DNA of 64,000 nt from Xiphydria camelus (GCA_963678675.1 OY783200.1:6832501-6896500); one strand, 5' to 3'; positions 22,805-35,228 are shown, numbered from the stretch's first letter. The notes: generated by a model from the sequence alone, not told the origin. Program-made: numbers and translations.

Positions 22805-24091
22805 GCTGTAATTTGCTTCAGACGATTTGACAGGCACTCAATTACAGCAGATTTTAATTTCAGGTGAGGAGAATATTTATTATCGACAATTACTGATAAG
22901 AATTTGTCATCAATTCCAAGCAAAACAGGGTGTACATAATCAAATGGCACTTGTGATGTCAAACTAATTGGAAGACGGCAGAGACTCTCCTGACGGAAGA
23001 GTCTCCTTCCTTGTGGTGTTCCCCATCGACTTGAAGAGCATACTCCTCATCAGTTCGTGACCTGTCATTAGTACTACCGAATGACATAACTTCTCGGCGA
23101 ATAAATTCACCACTGACCCAACATTTGGAACATGGTACACGTAAATTGTGAGCAAGGTGACACAATATGAGTGCTCGAGCAGGTGCATAAGCGATGAAGC
23201 ATCTTATTTCAATTGTAATTTGAATGCCATTAAAAATAATTCCACCGTGAAAAATCTCAAGTAATTCATCAATGAATTTTTGGAAGAATTCTGTTGAGTT
23301 TATTAGTTTTGAAATTTCTCTCCACATGCCAGCTAGTTCTGGTTTGCACCTGGAATATTTGCTACTCGGATTTGGATTGGCCACATTTGTACGTTACCAA
23401 CATTGTCTGTGGAAGCACCATCCGTGCTAAATTCCATCAGAAGGTGTTTTGGAATTTGTGCCGAAGGTGTTTCTTGGAGTATTGAAATAAAAGCTTCTTT
23501 GACTCCCAAGTGCAAATACTCTCCACCAGTAGTATGGTCAAGATGACAAGCTGTCCGGGGTATACTGAGAATAATCCTGATATCTTTAGGTAGGGTCTTG
23601 AATTATCGATGAGAGCGAAAGAGTCTAAGAAACGCATTAGCCTGAACGTGATTCACGTTAGTATTTAATAAAAAATCAGCAAATTCTTGTTGAAAATCTT
23701 CTACAGTTTTCATGTGATCAAATTCTTCAGATACTTTTAGGACATTAAATTCACATTCGACGTTTCAATCTCTTCCTGCTCTGAAGTACCAGGAGATTTC
23801 GTAGTATGAGAGATCTCAGAGTAATTTGTTCCATCACAAACCATGAATCTTCTTCCGGCTCGTCAATAGCAAAATGTGATTCTTCACTATCTGCGCAGAT
23901 TCGGAATTTGTCTGCTGTTCACTGATGATATTTTTTTTAGAGTGCGTCAATGAACCGTGACATATGATTAGAATTGTTTTGATGTAATGCATTTTTAATG
24001 GAACATCTAATTGCAGCTTCTCTGCGAAGAAAATGACGACGAGAAACCTCATGATCTTTTTTTTCGCAAATTTAAATTTTAAATCTGCCAT
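22805..24091 (-). pseudogene. Tnp2-like transposase fragment, heavily decayed
   Basis: Read right to left in several frames: an N-terminal segment (FRRHFLRREAAIRCSIKNAL-type, about 24050-23950), then VNHVQANAFLRLFRSH, EFSTDGASTDNV with MWPIQIRV (first catalytic Asp), CFIAYAPARAL with CSKCWVSGEF, and VPFDYVHPVLLGI. The family's second catalytic Asp in the xxDAPARA block is Tyr here. Frameshifts near 23600 and 23340 and loss of everything after about 22805 make it dead. The neighbouring 22331-22800 and 24092-24470 hold no gene I can support. Confidence 0.7.
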
Positions 24092-24669
24092 TTCAAAAAA
24101 AATCCAAATACTCTGTAATCCCAGTAAAGAAAAATAAAACTATACCAAACTTTACGTTAATTATTTTTCATTTACCTTGTGTTCCGACAAACATTGCTGG
24201 CGGCCGCGCCTTCAGCCCCTGTCCGCCTTCGCTCGGTTCTTTTTATTATTCTTTTCCACATTCCCCTTATCCTTAGGTACTTGACCCGGACCGGCGACGC
24301 CTGGCCTGACTTAACTTTCTCTCAACTTTAGTTCCTTCCATCAGTACAGATTTTGAGAAAGTTCCAGAACGAACCTAACGGATCTCTTTACCTGCGACGC
24401 GTTGGCCGTTGGAGTCACCACCGCGTCACCCCTTGTTTTAACGCCAACCTTCGTACCAATCAGGGTGCGATAGGGCGGTGTCACACTATGCGTTTTCACC
24501 GGTGCGGTGAAAACGCTCCGGTTTGAAGGGATGACGGCAACGCACGAATTTGTATAACACGTGCCACACTATGCGTTGCGGCCGCATCTACCGAACGCTG
24601 CCGCATCTTGCTGCGGCACGTCGCGTTTGAACGCTACACCGGAACGCATCGTTGACACAAGCATTCTTA

Positions 24670-24797
24670 GGGCCGGTTTTACCAACAGGTATAAACGCGG
24701 TATAGCGCTATACTGAGAATAACCATAGGGCTTATTGCTGGTTATATTCTCAGTATAGCGCTATACCGCGTTTATACCGTGTTGGTAAAACCGGCCC
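24670..24797. mobile_element. Tourist-like MITE, copy 3
   Basis: 128 bp, same GGGCCGGTTTTACCAAC ends, flanked by TTA (24667-24669 and 24798-24800). The interior is inverted relative to copies 1 and 2 around the hairpin tip. It lies in the 5' region of a Harbinger remnant. Confidence 0.9.
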
Positions 24798-24844
24798 TTA
24801 CGGTAGCTGTCAGACTGTGCGGTTCAAACGCAGCGGTAGTGAAA

Positions 24845-25016
24845 ATGTTCGACACGGATGAGTTCATAATTTGCATTCAGGAGAAGCCAGCACTTTGGGA
24901 TAAAAGTGTAAAAGAATACAGTGATAAAAATGCAAAAGAAAAAGCGTGGATAGAAGTTGGCGAAAACTTTTATCAAGAGTGGGCAGAATTGGATGCTAAC
25001 GAGAGGGAAGAAAAAG
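24845..25016 (+). pseudogene. MADF-domain protein, first exon only (Harbinger accessory gene)
   Basis: Starts at ATG 24845 and encodes the first half of a MADF DNA-binding domain (FIICIQEKPALWDKS, KEKAWIEVGENF), ending at a good donor (AAAG|GTAAGA) after 25016. The rest of the gene is missing because the BEN transposon begins at 25486. About 150 bp further on, the 3' end of a transposase lies on the opposite strand, so the layout matches the first half of the interleaved MADF/DDE Harbingers at 51 kb and 63 kb. Confidence 0.65.
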
Positions 25017-25168
25017 GTAAGATATTTGTTATGTGTTCGTATACATATATTTCTTATTTTCCACTTTATTTTAAAAATTAAATAAATTATATTATTAATA
25101 CATATACTGGGCTTGAAAAGGCACTGCCCCGGGGCTCATAAAATAATTGGTGAAGTAATCGCGAATTT

Positions 25169-25485
25169 CTAGTCCACGTGGACTTTGTCCAAATTCATCG
25201 ATGTCCACCAAAAGGTACAGGTTTCAGTCTCTTCATAGTTAATTCCATCTCTTTTTCGAACAAAATTATGTAGAATGCAGGCAGCTTTAATTATCTCATC
25301 AATAAAACCCGGTTGTACTAGAATAGAACTGTGGAAAATTCGCCATTTTTGTTCGCTAGTAATCCAAATGCACATTCCACAGTGCGTTGACATCTTGAAA
25401 GTCTGTAGTTGAACACCCTCTTGCATGGGTCGAGGCCACGGGACGGATATGGTCGTAAAAGATTTGTAGAAATTTTGAAGCCTCC
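25169..25485 (-). pseudogene. Harbinger DDE transposase, C-terminal fragment
   Basis: FNYRLSRCQRTVECAFGLLANK carries the third catalytic residue (Glu) of DDE_Tnp_4, followed after a frameshift near 25340 by AACILHNFVRKRDG. The gene is cut at 25485 where the BEN transposon starts. The GC-rich segment at 24474-24660 with repeated CACACTATGCG may be this element's left end. Confidence 0.7.
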
Positions 25486-25844
25486 CGAGTCGAAATTTTT
25501 GGTCCGAAAGTATACCGAATGTTCCGAATTTTTATATTTTTGTTCCGAAAGACTACCTAATATACTGATCATCATTTCTTCGAGATCCGAAAGACTACCT
25601 AGAATACTGACAGCCCACTCCACATTATTTGGCTAGTTCCGAAAGAGTACCTATAGTACTGAGTCTCCATCCCTTCCATCGCGTCGAATGGGACTTAGAG
25701 TATTTTTATCGTCATGAACGCAGAACTTAGAAAATTTCTGGCACTTAGAAAATTTTCGCCACTTAGAAAAATTTCATGTCATTTACAAGTTTAACTTTAT
25801 TGAAGTTGGTAAGAAGAATACTCATACTCATATGTACTCATTAA

Positions 25845-26434
25845 CAAATATAAATAAATCAATATACTTAAATAAAATTTAATTTTTACAATATCACCTG
25901 ATCGTTAAATCAATCATTTTTCAAGGTTAGGCTTTTCTACGTTCAATAAGTCACGATATTATATAAATGGTGGTGTTAGTGTAAAAGGTTATAATATAGA
26001 AATCGTATTTATGAATTTAATAATAATAATATTCAAATTAAATTCTTATGAATTATAAGAAATTTAAATAAATAAATAAAATTCAAATAAAATTAATCAT
26101 TTTATTCAAGCTCTTTCGTATTAATTGGTACAGCGCAAATATAAATAAATCAATATACTTAAATAAAATTTAATTTTTACAATATCACCTGATCGTTAAA
26201 TCAATCATTTTTCAAGGTTAGGCTTTTCTACGTTCAATAAGTCACGATATTATATAAATGGTGGTGTTAGTGTAAAAGGTTATGATATAGAAATCGTATT
26301 TATGAATTTAATAATAATAATATTCAAATTAAATTCTTATGTATTATAAGAAATATAAATATATAAATAAATAAATAAAATTCAAATAAAATTAATCATT
26401 TTATTCAAGCTCTTTCGTATTAATTGGTACAGCG
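25845..26434. repeat. Tandem duplication spanning the transposase stop codon
   Basis: A unit of about 291 bp (25845-26135) is repeated at 26136-26434 with small changes. The unit includes the 3' flank and roughly the last 11 codons of the transposase, so a second copy of the C-terminal codons and stop lies downstream of the gene. Confidence 0.85.
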
Positions 26435-29391
26435 ATATATGCTTGGTTATCTATGCACATATATATACACGGGGTGAAAACAGACTCTAATGTAATTGCT
26501 TTATATTCATTAATTTCATGGCATTTATACATGAAGCCATTTGTATTGTACCTACTATTATCACCTTCAGCTTCGAAAGTAGCATCGCAAATAATTTTAC
26601 GAAGAATTGCATAATGTTGACGTCGACAAACACCATTATTATTTTCACAATTATTATTACATATTTTAACATAACAAAGTGTAGTACCATATTGAATTTC
26701 TCCGTTTTCACGGTACTGTACAGCTGACGATGAAGTTTGCAATTCCTTTCCACGCATTTCTGCCACATAAAGCTTGTTTTTTTTTAACATTCGGAAATAT
26801 TGCCATATATCCAAGCCCTCTAAATGAAGCCCTTTATTCGCCAAAGCATGTTCGATAACATCTGGTATTTCTTCTAGTAATTTGTATACTCCCACTGAAT
26901 ATGTATCAGCACTGACTTCTTCAATAATTTTTACTTGCTGTTTTTTTTTCAAACAAAAATCTCTTATACGTCCTGCCGGTATTTCTTCAAGAAATCGAAT
27001 CATTTTTATTAATTGTATATGAGATGCGACTATCTGAGTTTCCAAATGCCAAGTCCCATGAATCGACTTTAACACCTGGCCATTTAGATCCTCGTATTCA
27101 TAACAGGAATATGCCCACAGAGGTCCCAACTTTCTAACGCAATTTGGTAAATGTAGAAGTAGGTGAACATTAATTGAGCAAAATTGGAGGCCATATAAAT
27201 CTTGGAACTGTTTTACAAACCGATGTAATAAATCTTCAGCCACATCAATCGCCATATTGGAAATCTCATCTCCACTTAAAATGGCGGCAGCTACAATGAG
27301 CATTAAAAAATGCTTTGCATACTCTGGTGCCATGATTCCGTTAAATACTGGTATGGAGTAATAGAATAAGAACATTTTCAGCTCTGATGCCTTCCAGTGG
27401 ATCAAATCATCGACACTGCGAGGCATTCTATGTATGAATTTCGGAGGTTTGATGCTTTTCAATCGTGCATTGATAGTGTCTATATGTCTCGTCAGTGAAA
27501 ATGGGTATCCTGAGTATGTTTTATGGCAGCAAAGAGTAAAAATTTTTTTCATAACACCACCGTCGAGTAAGTGCATACGATCTGAGGCCATTCCTTCCAT
27601 ATAATCTGGCATAAGTAGCCAAAGAGCTGTTCGACCTTTGACTCCAAACACGGGTGCACCTTGTCTTGCTTGATCAGCGTATTCTATGCAACGTTCAGTT
27701 GTTCTCTCTTCAAAATGTGCCACGTACGGATAGCATTGTAAGGTACTTCTGGGCCCGATCCGTACATTTTCTCCTGGGCAAAAACAAACTGGGCAGCCAT
27801 ACTTGCCATTGAATTGAGTAAAATTCAAACAGTCAATTTTGGCTGGCAAATCTGCTGTTCCCATAAGAACGACCCCTCTCACAGTAATTCTTTGTCCATT
27901 GTGTAGTGCTACTTCTACTCCTCGGTATAATTTTTCGATATCAGACCGCAATTTGTAAAAAAAAAGGTTCATTTGTGGCTTCTTGTCTCCATACCACAGG
28001 CCAATGAGCAGAGTATTTTCTTTTTTCTTTCGTTCTTCAAATGGAATTTCATTTATTGTTAGAAACACCGGCCATACACTTATTTTGGAGGACTTGAAGA
28101 CAGGAATGCCATCCGTGTACCAAGTGAAGGAAATATTGTTTGGAGATCGTAGGAATCCATTGTTGAGAAATCGCTTATACAATGATCCATCGTATATATC
28201 AGAGATTGAATTGGCTGCTCTTTCATTTCTATTGAATCTCACTTGTAATGTATCGTAAAAATTTTCCCTCATATACATTTCCTTTAATTGTTTAATCAAT
28301 GACAGTTGGACGAAGTACGAGGATTTCTTTTGATGACATAATGGGCATTCACTGTTATAATTTTCTAATTCATGATTGCAAATTATGCAGTAAAAATGTT
28401 TCTTGATGCTGCTAGTCGATCCAATGTTAAACAATTTTTTGAATTTATATAAACTGTTAGTGATGAAATGCACGTCTGGGCAATGTAATTCAATGACTTT
28501 TATTATGTCGGCGATACAAGTTAGGTTAAGATTATGTCGTAACATCAAAGATAGGAGAAGCACCATGCTTTCTTTGACGGTGATTCGAGCGTCATGATAT
28601 AGTGGATCATCGCCATCAACCCTCTCATCCATTTCTTCTTCATTTTCTTACTCTACCTCTTCAGATCCTTCTGACTGATTTTCAACTTCATCACCATTAA
28701 AAATATTTTCTATATTAAAGGCATCTACGTTGATCTGGTCCTGAACGTTAACAGGTTCTCTTATCAGTACTCTGTAATTTTACCCGATCGTGAAATTACT
28801 TGATATTGAAATAACATGACAGTTATAACATAATGAAATATTAATAACCATAATAATGATAATAAACTTTGCTTACATATTTTCATTGTCGAATTGCAAA
28901 TTAGGCAACAAATTTTCCCATGGGTCAATTGCATTCGGTTCCAAATCATGATTGTCATTCGCCGCATCGCTAAAATCAAAATTATGTATTTCTTAATTCA
29001 TTTTTGTTAATTTTATAGCATCAAAGCTACTTATATCAACATCGATCATTTCTCGATTTTTATTTAGTGTACAAATTATAGTCGTAATTCGTGCACAACT
29101 ATTACATTCATCAATATGAAGTAATATATTTTCAAATTACAAACAGAGTGTATAAACAGAAGTATTTGTCTTATAAAATTTTGTTTTTGAAAACTGTACT
29201 TACTTTACGGGAAGATTGGCAGGAGCTGGTTCTTCTTGACCTTCGAGTTGAACATTGGCTTGTACAATATTAAGATTATTATTCACATTATTATCATTGA
29301 CTCTAACACCAGCTCGTGCTATATTAATGCGAGCAGCTTGTTGCCGAGCACCGAGTTGATGAAACGATTTATTATGCGACATTTTCGTCAA
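26401..29391 (-). pseudogene. Tnp2-like transposase, copy 1 (one in-frame stop)
   Basis: Exon 1 29204-29391 (M..NKSFHQLGARQQ), exon 2 28877-28969 (DAANDNHDLEP), exon 3 26401-28771, all GT-AG and in phase; copy 2 at 35-37 kb has the same structure. Exon 3 has a TAA at 28648-28650 in the acidic N-terminal tail where copy 2 is open; downstream the frame is intact for 743 codons from ATG 28632. Motifs: CxxC zinc pairs (CIICNHELE, CPLCHQK), TDGIPVFKSSK with a catalytic Asp, MGTADLPAK with the second Asp, CPVCFCPG, SDRMHLLDGGV, and WKASELKMFLFYYSIP. A Cys-rich patch near the C-terminus (CNNNCENNNGVCRRQHY) is distinctive. A protein starting at ATG 28632 would keep all catalytic motifs. Confidence 0.85.
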
Positions 29392-29525
29392 ATTAACATT
29401 AATAATCAGAGGATTGTATACACATGCAGTTTATCACCGTACAGAGAAAACAGAGTTAGGTTAGAGTCACTGCGTGTCGCTGCTGTAGTCCGCATGATCC
29501 AACTACCCAGGTCAGCCCCCTGTTA

Positions 29526-29866
29526 CCGTATGTCCCACTCTGTACGGGCCAGTTTGAAAGTTACCTTCAGGGAGGCTTGGTCGGTAATCGAAACATTTAA
29601 TACCGGTAGAAGTCGAGTCGATAGTTAGAGTTGGTGTCAATTCGGGAGATCGAAGCGTCTAACCTCGAAATTATGAATTTGTGAATAATGGTGAGTAATT
29701 TCCATTATTCATAAGTTCATAATTTCGAAGTTAGACGCTTCGATCACTCGAATTGACACCAACTCTAACTACCGACTCGACTTCTACCGGTATTAAATGA
29801 CTCAAGTACCGACCAAGCCTCCCCGAAGGTAACTTCAAACTGGCCCGTACAGAGTGGGACATACGG
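29526..29866. mobile_element. TA-flanked palindromic MITE, copy b
   Basis: 341 bp near-perfect palindrome with ends CCGTATGTCCCACTCTGTAC, flanked by TA. It lies upstream of the transposase's first exon, in the divergent promoter region shared with the BEN gene. Internal sequence (TCAATTCGGGAGATCGAA) is shared with copy d at 47277-48089. Confidence 0.88.
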
Positions 29867-30384
29867 TATACTCGCCTAAATTTCTGTCCCCGCTATTGTG
29901 TCCGCTGCAGCGCGGCGCCAGCAGTAACGTGATGTTACCCCCTCCATGTCCTCCGCACATGGAACGGCATCGTTAACAATAAATTTAAAAAAATGGTGTT
30001 ACATTTAAACATAAAAAAATATACCGAATATACACTATCCACGGAATTATGTTCGAAGTGTTCGAATAACACTACACGACCGTTATTATAATGATCTATT
30101 AACATCACGTGTGAGTGGCGCCACGCAGCGGAATTGTTTCCAGCGGCTTCAATAGTGGATAGTGGACCTAACGATAGTTTTCTGCAAATATCTTATTTTA
30201 TTTGTGATAAATTGACTTTTACTAAATGTCGACATCAGTGAGAAGTGTTTTTTAAGAAGACATTTTATGAAATAACAGCGTATTCGATAACACCAAGGTG
30301 GTATACCGTAACATAACCTCTCACTTTTCGAGTTTGTTATTGGAGCAATACATGATGAAACTTTAATACAAAACAAATTTTTAG

Positions 30385-33300
30385 ATGACTTCTACGAGAC
30401 AATGTGCTGTAGTGTTGTGGTGCGAAACTAATCGAATCGGAAATACGTTGTTGGACGTTTTGCCGTATCAGCATCGTTTTATCGGGGCTGACACTGTCAT
30501 CACTGGACATAAGGCTAAAGTCATCGCCATTTGCAGTAAACACAATGATGCTCACATATGCTTTGTACTTGAAGTTGCTTCTTGTAATGAAAAACAAAAG
30601 TCAATTCGATGTGTTTGCAGCAATTCAAGTACAAGGCATATGTGAGCACTACTGTACAAATAATTAATATTATGAAAATAAGTTTCGAACACAAATTCAT
30701 GCTAGATTACGAAGTCTTCTTCTTATAGGTCGAATAGGAAGCAAAATAAAATAAAACCAAGATATTTTATTTCTATTCTCATGAGACGATTCGGTCCCTA
30801 TATGGACCCTCCTCAGACAATTCTTTAATAAAGTCTAAAACAATACAATTTTTCTTTCCTTTTAACAATCTTGATAAAACAAATTGTAGAGTTATAAGTA
30901 ATAATATTGAAAATAATACTTTAAAATAAGAGGATAATATAGATAATACAATTTATGTAAAAGACGCAACAAATTAAAAAAAGAAACGGCTACAGAAATT
31001 TGTCATACACAACATTAACAATTTTATAAAGTTATAAACAATAATAACAAAATATAAAAGAAATAAATTTTGATAAATTTAAGTAATACAGACATGTATA
31101 AATGTAGGAGCAAAAATAAATAAAATGAGAATAAAATTAAATAAAATTAAAGTGATAAAGCATCTTACCATTTACAACAAATATGTATATTTGTTCCGAA
31201 CTGAATTCTATCATATAGTGGTTAGTGTATAGTCTGCATGGGTATGCGCCTGTCGCCATGCAGCCCGGTATGCCGACCGTAATGTGTGGCTGAATATGAC
31301 TATGTGTAGGCTCTCGCCTCGCCGCGATAGCCAGTCGTATTTCCAACGTTGTACACACCTAACCTAGTAGTCCCAATTATACGGAGTGATAACTGCCAAT
31401 TTTGTAGTGTGACAAAGACCCTTCCCAAAACAATATTAATAAATAAATAATCTTCAGATGTCAATAGAATAAGTAATAAGTCACTGGTGCAAATAATAAT
31501 ATATTGTGTAAATTAGAAGTAGACGATTCATCCAGTCAGAACAGTGAATAAATAAGTAAACAAATAAATTACGTTTCAGCGGTCAAGTGTGCCGCCCTCT
31601 TCAGACATTTATTAACATGGATATATCGGTAGTATCACTAAATTAAATATATGTCCCTTGATGTACATTACGTCAAGTCTACGTAGGACATACGTAGGAC
31701 ATACGTAGGACATACGTCTCATGAGAATAGAAATAAAATATCTTGGTTTTATTTTTTATTTTGCTTCTTATTCGACCTATAAGAAGAAGACTTTGTAATC
31801 TAACAAATAATCAATATGTTATTTAATAGCTTATATTTCTTGAATCAAAGAGTTCGATCATTTAGCATTAAACACAAAGTACATTTTATTTTTAAAATTT
31901 CAGATGAAAATGATTCCCAAAAGACAGTGGAGCAAATGAATATTTTAATAGCTTCGAATAATGTCAGCAGTAGTGTCCCTACTCCAAAGACGTCTGTGAA
32001 AAGAAAAGTAAAAACAGGACCACAAGAAACGAAAAAAAGGGCATTATCAAACACAAGAAATAAAACACTCAAGCTACAAAAAGAAAATTTAGACAAAGTC
32101 GAGTCTCAGATTCGAGAAGGCACGCCAGTGATGACAAGAAATCCACGATTTCCATTGACAGTGAGGAACACCGATTCAGCTGAATTAGCTCCAACGTCCA
32201 CTATTTCATCAACATTTACACACAATCACATTACGTCGACAATACCTGAAATGCAAGCCACTTCAATACCTCTAATTTCTAACGCTACACCTGTATTTTC
32301 ACGAGACTATGCTAATTGTCAAACTGATGATTTGAATCCACCATGGTTAAACTCACCATCAACAATATTTGTCAATACGAATGAAAATTTATCGAAATCT
32401 TCATCATCATACGTATCTTACATGAACTCTTCCATTGATGTCGACTCAAATAGTAACTCACAATGGCCAGGGAAACTTGTCTCTCCAGTGAGGAGTTCTT
32501 ATAGTACTCCACCAACTTCATCACCAACATACATCGATATGGACACTTGGCGTAATACCAATAAATCTTACACTTTATGTGCATCTGGTGCATCATTTAA
32601 ATCACCAATTCCGATGTCACCAATGACTCTGATCAAATCTCCAGTACCATCATCAAGAAAACATTCGATAAATGATATAATTAAATCCAAAGAATCACCG
32701 CTGAGTTTTACTGCTGCACCAGTGTCAGATCAATGCCACCAATCAAATGAAGCCACCAAAACCTCTGACGTAAATCAAGAAATAGTCTTAGCTGAAATCC
32801 ATGATTCCCCACAGTCCTGCTCTCTTCACTTAGATAAAAAACACTCAACCACTCTGCACAGGATCCACGAAACACTGCAAAGTGCATCAAATATCTCAGG
32901 AATCATTAATGATGCAGTCGATTTATACGACACGAATACACAAATGCCTGAAAGAATGACACCAAATGAAGGATATGATGACATTACTACACCAGCGTCT
33001 TCACCACCACCAATACAAGAAACGGAGACAAAAGAATTAGTTAAACAATTATGCATCAAACTTGGAGGTATAATATTAACTGCATTTTATTATCAAAATT
33101 GATAAAGTATATTTGATAGAATACAATTCATTTTACTCGTTTAAAATATTTTAGTGACCAAAGAAAAAGTAGTATTTCTTGAGGGCATTTGTAAATTATT
33201 TAGAAATTACCTGAATGACGGAGAAAATCATAATGTACAACAGGCAACAGATAAAGTAGTCGAGGTAAAATTATTTTGAAAACAATATATGTTTGCTATG

Positions 33301-33956
33301 TGCTTATATTCATTTTTAAATAAATATTTTATGTGACAGATTGGGAGTGAATATTATGAAGCCAGTGAATCGAGGGTAAATACATGGTATTTCTGTCTCG
33401 TGTATTATAGTACTTGTGATTTTCAACAGAACATTACCGTAATCTTCATAAATTTCTTAATTGTACAGATGGAAATATTTCCTGGCTGTGGCTTTTTTAT
33501 CCGTACCACTACATACAATTTAATTTTATTAACGCATGGGCCTGATTTTATCAATTGGCAAGCCTTTGTCAAAGATGTGCTATTGGAGGTGTATGGCAAC
33601 AAATTGATTAATTATGCAGCTAAAGGGATTCGAGGTGGGCCATGTATAAATCCTAAACTATTGAAAGGATTATTCAGTAAGTATAATATAATCAGTAAAT
33701 CTCAAAATTTGTAACGACATAATTTTAATAGTAATTACAATATTTCTATTAAAAATTTTCAGGAAAGATTAATGAAACACGATCACGCGAGGATCAAATT
33801 TCTGAAAAGAAAATGATTCAATACATTAATCATTCAGTGAGTAATATGCGTTGTTACCAAAAAAGTAAAAACGCTGGAATAAAAAAACCAAAAATAAAAC
33901 AAAAAAACAACAGACTGACAGCAATAGATGAAAACGTGACAGAAGAAACAGGATAA
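30385..33956 (+). CDS. BEN-domain protein of the Tnp2/BEN transposon, 620 aa
   Basis: Six exons, all GT-AG and in phase: 30385-30535, 31904-33067, 33155-33264, 33340-33375, 33469-33676, 33763-33956. No stop or frameshift. The N-terminal exon (VLWCETNRIGNTLLDVLPYQ) resembles the small barrel that begins many insect BEN proteins. Exon 2 is a Ser/Thr/Pro-rich linker with a basic run. Exons 5-6 encode a BEN-like domain (WQAFVKDVLLEVYGNKLI) and a Lys-rich tail. BEN domains bind DNA; I infer that this protein recognises the element's own repeats, as TnpA does in plant CACTA elements. TTTTTAG precedes the ATG in both copies, so an upstream untranslated exon is possible. Intron 1 carries a 1.1 kb insertion. 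Confidence 0.75.
30550..30647. repeat. Short inverted repeat in BEN intron 1
   Basis: A 24 bp block at 30550-30573 (starts GCTCACATATGC) has its complement at 30624-30647. It begins 14 bp after the first donor and could fold over it. Copy 2 of the gene lacks it. Confidence 0.6.
30703..31802. mobile_element. 1.1 kb nonautonomous element in BEN intron 1
   Basis: Inverted ends of about 85 bp beginning TAGATTACNAAGTCTTCTTC; the arms end at GTCTCATGAGAATAG. The interior is AT-rich and contains an 11 bp tandem repeat (TACGTAGGACA, about 31679-31717). No coding sequence. Copy 2's intron is about 100 bp, confirming that this is an insertion. Confidence 0.8.
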
Positions 33957-34393
33957 AGAAAATGTAATAATGATAAATTTTCTTTATTATCTTATGACTG
34001 TTATTTCCTTTTTTGAAATTAGTAATGTTTTTGAATTATTTTATGATACTTAGTTCTTTTATCGTTCATATATTTCATGGTGAAAAACATTGTCAATAAA
34101 AAATAAAAAATTATATAAAATATTAACTATCATTTATGTAGTAGTGGAGGGGGTATAACCCCCCACTCTCGGGAACTCGACCGTGTGCGCTGAAAGGTCC
34201 GAAACATTACCGAATGTACCCAATCCAAAAGTTCCGAAAAAGATCCGACAGATCCGAAAATGGAAATATTCGGACATACTGGGTATACTTTCGGAACTTG
34301 AAATTTTGTATGGAGAGTCGGATCTTTCGGTACTCTTTCGGATCTAAAAATTCGGAACTCTCGGTATACTTTCGGACCAAAAATTTCGACTCG
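33957..34393. repeat. Right subterminal region with TCCGAAA motif array
   Basis: After the BEN stop comes AT-rich 3' flank, then from 34195 repeated TTCCGAAA/TTTCGGA motifs in both orientations, ending in the terminal repeat. The same motif spaced by TACCC and AGTACTGA recurs at 25500-25680 and 34430-34620. Confidence 0.7.
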
Positions 34394-35228
34394 GGCTCGT
34401 TCCCGACCATTCCCGCGAGTCGAAATTTTTGGTCTGAAAGTATACCCACAATACCGAATTTTATACTTTTAGTTCCGAAAGAATACCCACAGTACTGACT
34501 GCCCCTTCCACATCAAATTTTTAGATCCGAAAGACTACCCAGAGTACCCACTGCCCCCCTCCACATTATTCTGATAGTTCCGAAAGAATACCTACAGAGT
34601 ACTGAGTCTCTATCCCTTCCAATTGCCGAATTGGACTTAGAATATTTTCGACATGATGAACACGCGGCCGGACTTAGAAAAAGTTCGGCACTTAGGAAAT
34701 TTTCGAGACTGTGAATTTTTTAACTTTTGGAAAAAATTTTGTATTACATGTAAGGAAAAATTATAATTAAAAATTATAAAGAATAAATAAATATTTAATA
34801 TCTACATAATATATATTAAATATGTATATATTTTTTATATTTTTAAAATATTAATAAAAATTTTTATGTAAATTTAACATTGAGATTCCATGTTACTTTA
34901 ATATTTTTAAATTCGTATATTGAGATTTATTACTAAATTTCAACACTATAGTTTTTAGATTCCAATTTTTTAAATTATTAAAAAAAAATTCAGACCTGAT
35001 AACGGATATAACGTGGAAATTTTGATAAATTTGATTGACATTTGAAAATTGCAAGTTTGAATTTAAAATAATTTTTATTCAATATTATTATGGTGTTACA
35101 AAATATGAAGTGGTTATCTAGTTCATATGAAAAAAAATTCATGATTTATAATATTAATAACAATAATTTATTCGAGTTCTTCAGTATTAATTGGTACCGC
35201 TATGTATGACTGGTTCTCTATGCACATA

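Larger units (their letters stand above)
25486..34393. mobile_element. Two-gene Tnp2/BEN transposon, copy 1
   Basis: Inverted ends CGAGTCGAAATTTTTGGTCC at 25486 and complementary at 34374-34393. Both ends hold arrays of TTCCGAAAG-type motifs followed by TACC (25500-25680 and about 34195-34390). Between them are a Tnp2-like transposase (-) and a BEN-domain gene (+), divergently transcribed from about 29.4-30.4 kb. Terminal inverted repeats plus subterminal motif arrays fit CACTA/EnSpm organisation. It contains a palindromic MITE (29526-29866) and a 1.1 kb intronic insert (30703-31802). No target duplication could be read. Confidence 0.8.

Noticed and set aside
31679..31717. CRISPR-like or minisatellite array
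   Set aside because: Only about 3.5 copies of an 11 bp unit without spacers, inside a nonautonomous element.
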